DNA of 64,000 nucleotides from Piper betle (taxonomy: Eukaryota; Streptophyta; Magnoliopsida; Piperales; Piperaceae): the NCBI GenBank assembly GCA_033002965.1, contig JAURVB010013312.1, positions 115,356 through 179,355 on the forward strand, written 5' to 3'. The translations under genes and the position numbers were made by a program. Positions 63,223 through 64,000 of this stretch are shown one piece after another. The notes beneath the pieces are model-generated. The model was not told where the DNA came from and did not search any database. It saw nothing but the letters and a program-made list of their open reading frames with translations. The first letter of the stretch is position 1. Each line of letters opens with the position of its first letter.

Positions 63223-64000
63223 CTGACATACGAAATTGATAGCAAATGATATGTTAGGTCAAGTAAACGTAAGGTATTAGAGAGAGCCAACAAACTACCT
63301 GTACAAAGTGGGATCATGAAATGTAGGAGAATTGTCTGGTGGTTTTAGCTTATAGGCAATTAGATTTGAGATAGGTTTTGCATCAAGAAGACCTGCCTTC
63401 TTTAAAATGGAGGTAGCATATCGTTGTTGAGACAAGAAAAGACCATCAAAGAAAGCTTGAACTTGGATCCCAGGGAAGTAATGCACCTGACCAAGATTTT
63501 TCATTGCTATGTTCAATTCCTGCAAAAATCTATCAAGAAGAGGAGAAGAGTTTCCTGTGATTAACATATCATCTACATACAGAAGTAAAACAACCAAATT
63601 TCCATCCTTGTTAAGAACAAACAAAGAAGGATCAGCAATGCTGGAATGAAACCCTTGTGAGCATAAGAAGGAGCTGAATTTATCAAACCAAGCACGTGGA
63701 GCTTGTTTCAAGCCATACAAGGCTTTATTGAGCTTGCAAACATATGTTGGATGAACTGAGTGTTTAAATCTTGGTGGTTGAGAAACATAAATAATTTCTT
63801 GAAGCTCTCCATGCAAAAAGGCATTTTTAACATCGAATTGACAAATGTTCCATTTCTTAACTACAACAAGAGCAAGAACAGTGTGAGCGGTTGCTGGTTT
63901 AACAACAGGTGAAAAGGTTTCAGAAAAATCTACTCCATGTTGATTGAAACCTTTTGTAACAAGACATGCTTTAAATTGATCAATTGTATCATCAACATTG
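63223..64000 (-). pseudogene. copia reverse transcriptase remnant
   Basis: Reads in one frame from the window edge: DQFKACLVTKGFNQHGVDFS (start of the polymerase), FDVKNAFLHGEL, ALYGLKQAPRAWFDKFSSF and LYVDDMLITGN (catalytic DD), then SQQRYATSILKKAGL. After DPTLYR, three in-frame stops occur within 40 bases (TAG 63297, TAA 63279, TGA 63261) where relatives have Gln, Gln and Arg. Confidence 0.88.

Larger units (their letters stand above)
62550..64000 (-). mobile_element. Second Ty1/copia element, 3' half (runs off the window)
   Basis: Minus-strand copia reverse transcriptase and RNase H, followed by a purine tract (GAGGGGGGAT) and an LTR that begins TGTATAAGG at 62721 and runs leftward. Its left edge could not be fixed, so 62550 is approximate. 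Its proteins resemble those of the element at 14529-19133 closely enough to be one lineage (both have ALYGLKQAP, YVDDMLITG, HSKHIEIDYHY or close variants), but the LTR sequence is different. The 5' part lies beyond 64000. Confidence 0.88.

Overview
The window is nuclear DNA of a flowering plant. Genes are split by GT-AG introns with short exons, thylakoid-lumen and mitochondrial targeting sequences are present, the LTR retrotransposons are of plant type, and the spacers are AT-rich. Several genes have a very GC-rich first exon followed by AT-richer ones (the LIFEGUARD, F-box/LRR and EF-Tu genes, plus the nearly intronless BSD and GATL genes). That 5'-to-3' GC gradient suggests a monocot, probably not a grass, but this is inference only.

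Layout, left to right. (1) 393-1577, minus: 5' exons of a mitochondrial EF-Tu gene with damaged exon junctions and frame. (2) 2402-6543, plus: an intact seven-exon PsbP-domain (thylakoid lumen) gene with a complete TRIM retrotransposon in intron 5. (3) 8592-11972, plus: a LIFEGUARD/BAX-inhibitor-like membrane protein. (4) 12593-13813, minus: an intronless BSD-domain protein. (5) 14529-19133: a decayed Ty1/copia element with both LTRs. (6) 20113-22872: a 2.76-kb solo LTR with perfect GACCA target-site duplications, and a related LTR fragment at 23738. (7) 24571-26743, plus: a broken P-class PPR gene. (8) 29102-32392, minus: an intact 11-exon MO25-like gene. (9) 33559-38915, plus: an eight-exon F-box/LRR gene of the FBL4 type. 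(10) 39929-40571, plus: a small gene with a DUF761-like tail. (11) 41299-42341, minus: a GT8 GATL glycosyltransferase. (12) 43504-47691, plus: a decayed PIG-W/GWT1 copy. (13) 48710-49918, plus: exons of an unrecognised coiled-coil protein. (14) 50401-51508, minus: a DUF1068 gene with lesions. (15) 52-60 kb: AT-rich, repeat-bearing DNA with no convincing gene. (16) 60272-60868, minus: a B3-domain gene. (17) about 62550-64000, minus: the 3' half of a second copia element related to the first.

The genes are unrelated housekeeping and regulatory loci; they form no operon or pathway cluster. The most striking pattern is the number of otherwise well-conserved genes that are exactly one base short in the coding frame (EF-Tu exon 1, LIFEGUARD exon 1, F-box exon 1, GATL, DUF1068 exon 1, several PPR sites). 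Three of these fall in a C or G run of four to five bases. This is what residual consensus error in an unpolished assembly looks like, so these genes should not be called pseudogenes on frame alone. PIG-W, and probably EF-Tu and the PPR gene, carry further lesions (nonsense changes, lost splice site, internal deletion) that point to real decay. I found no previously undescribed system in this window.
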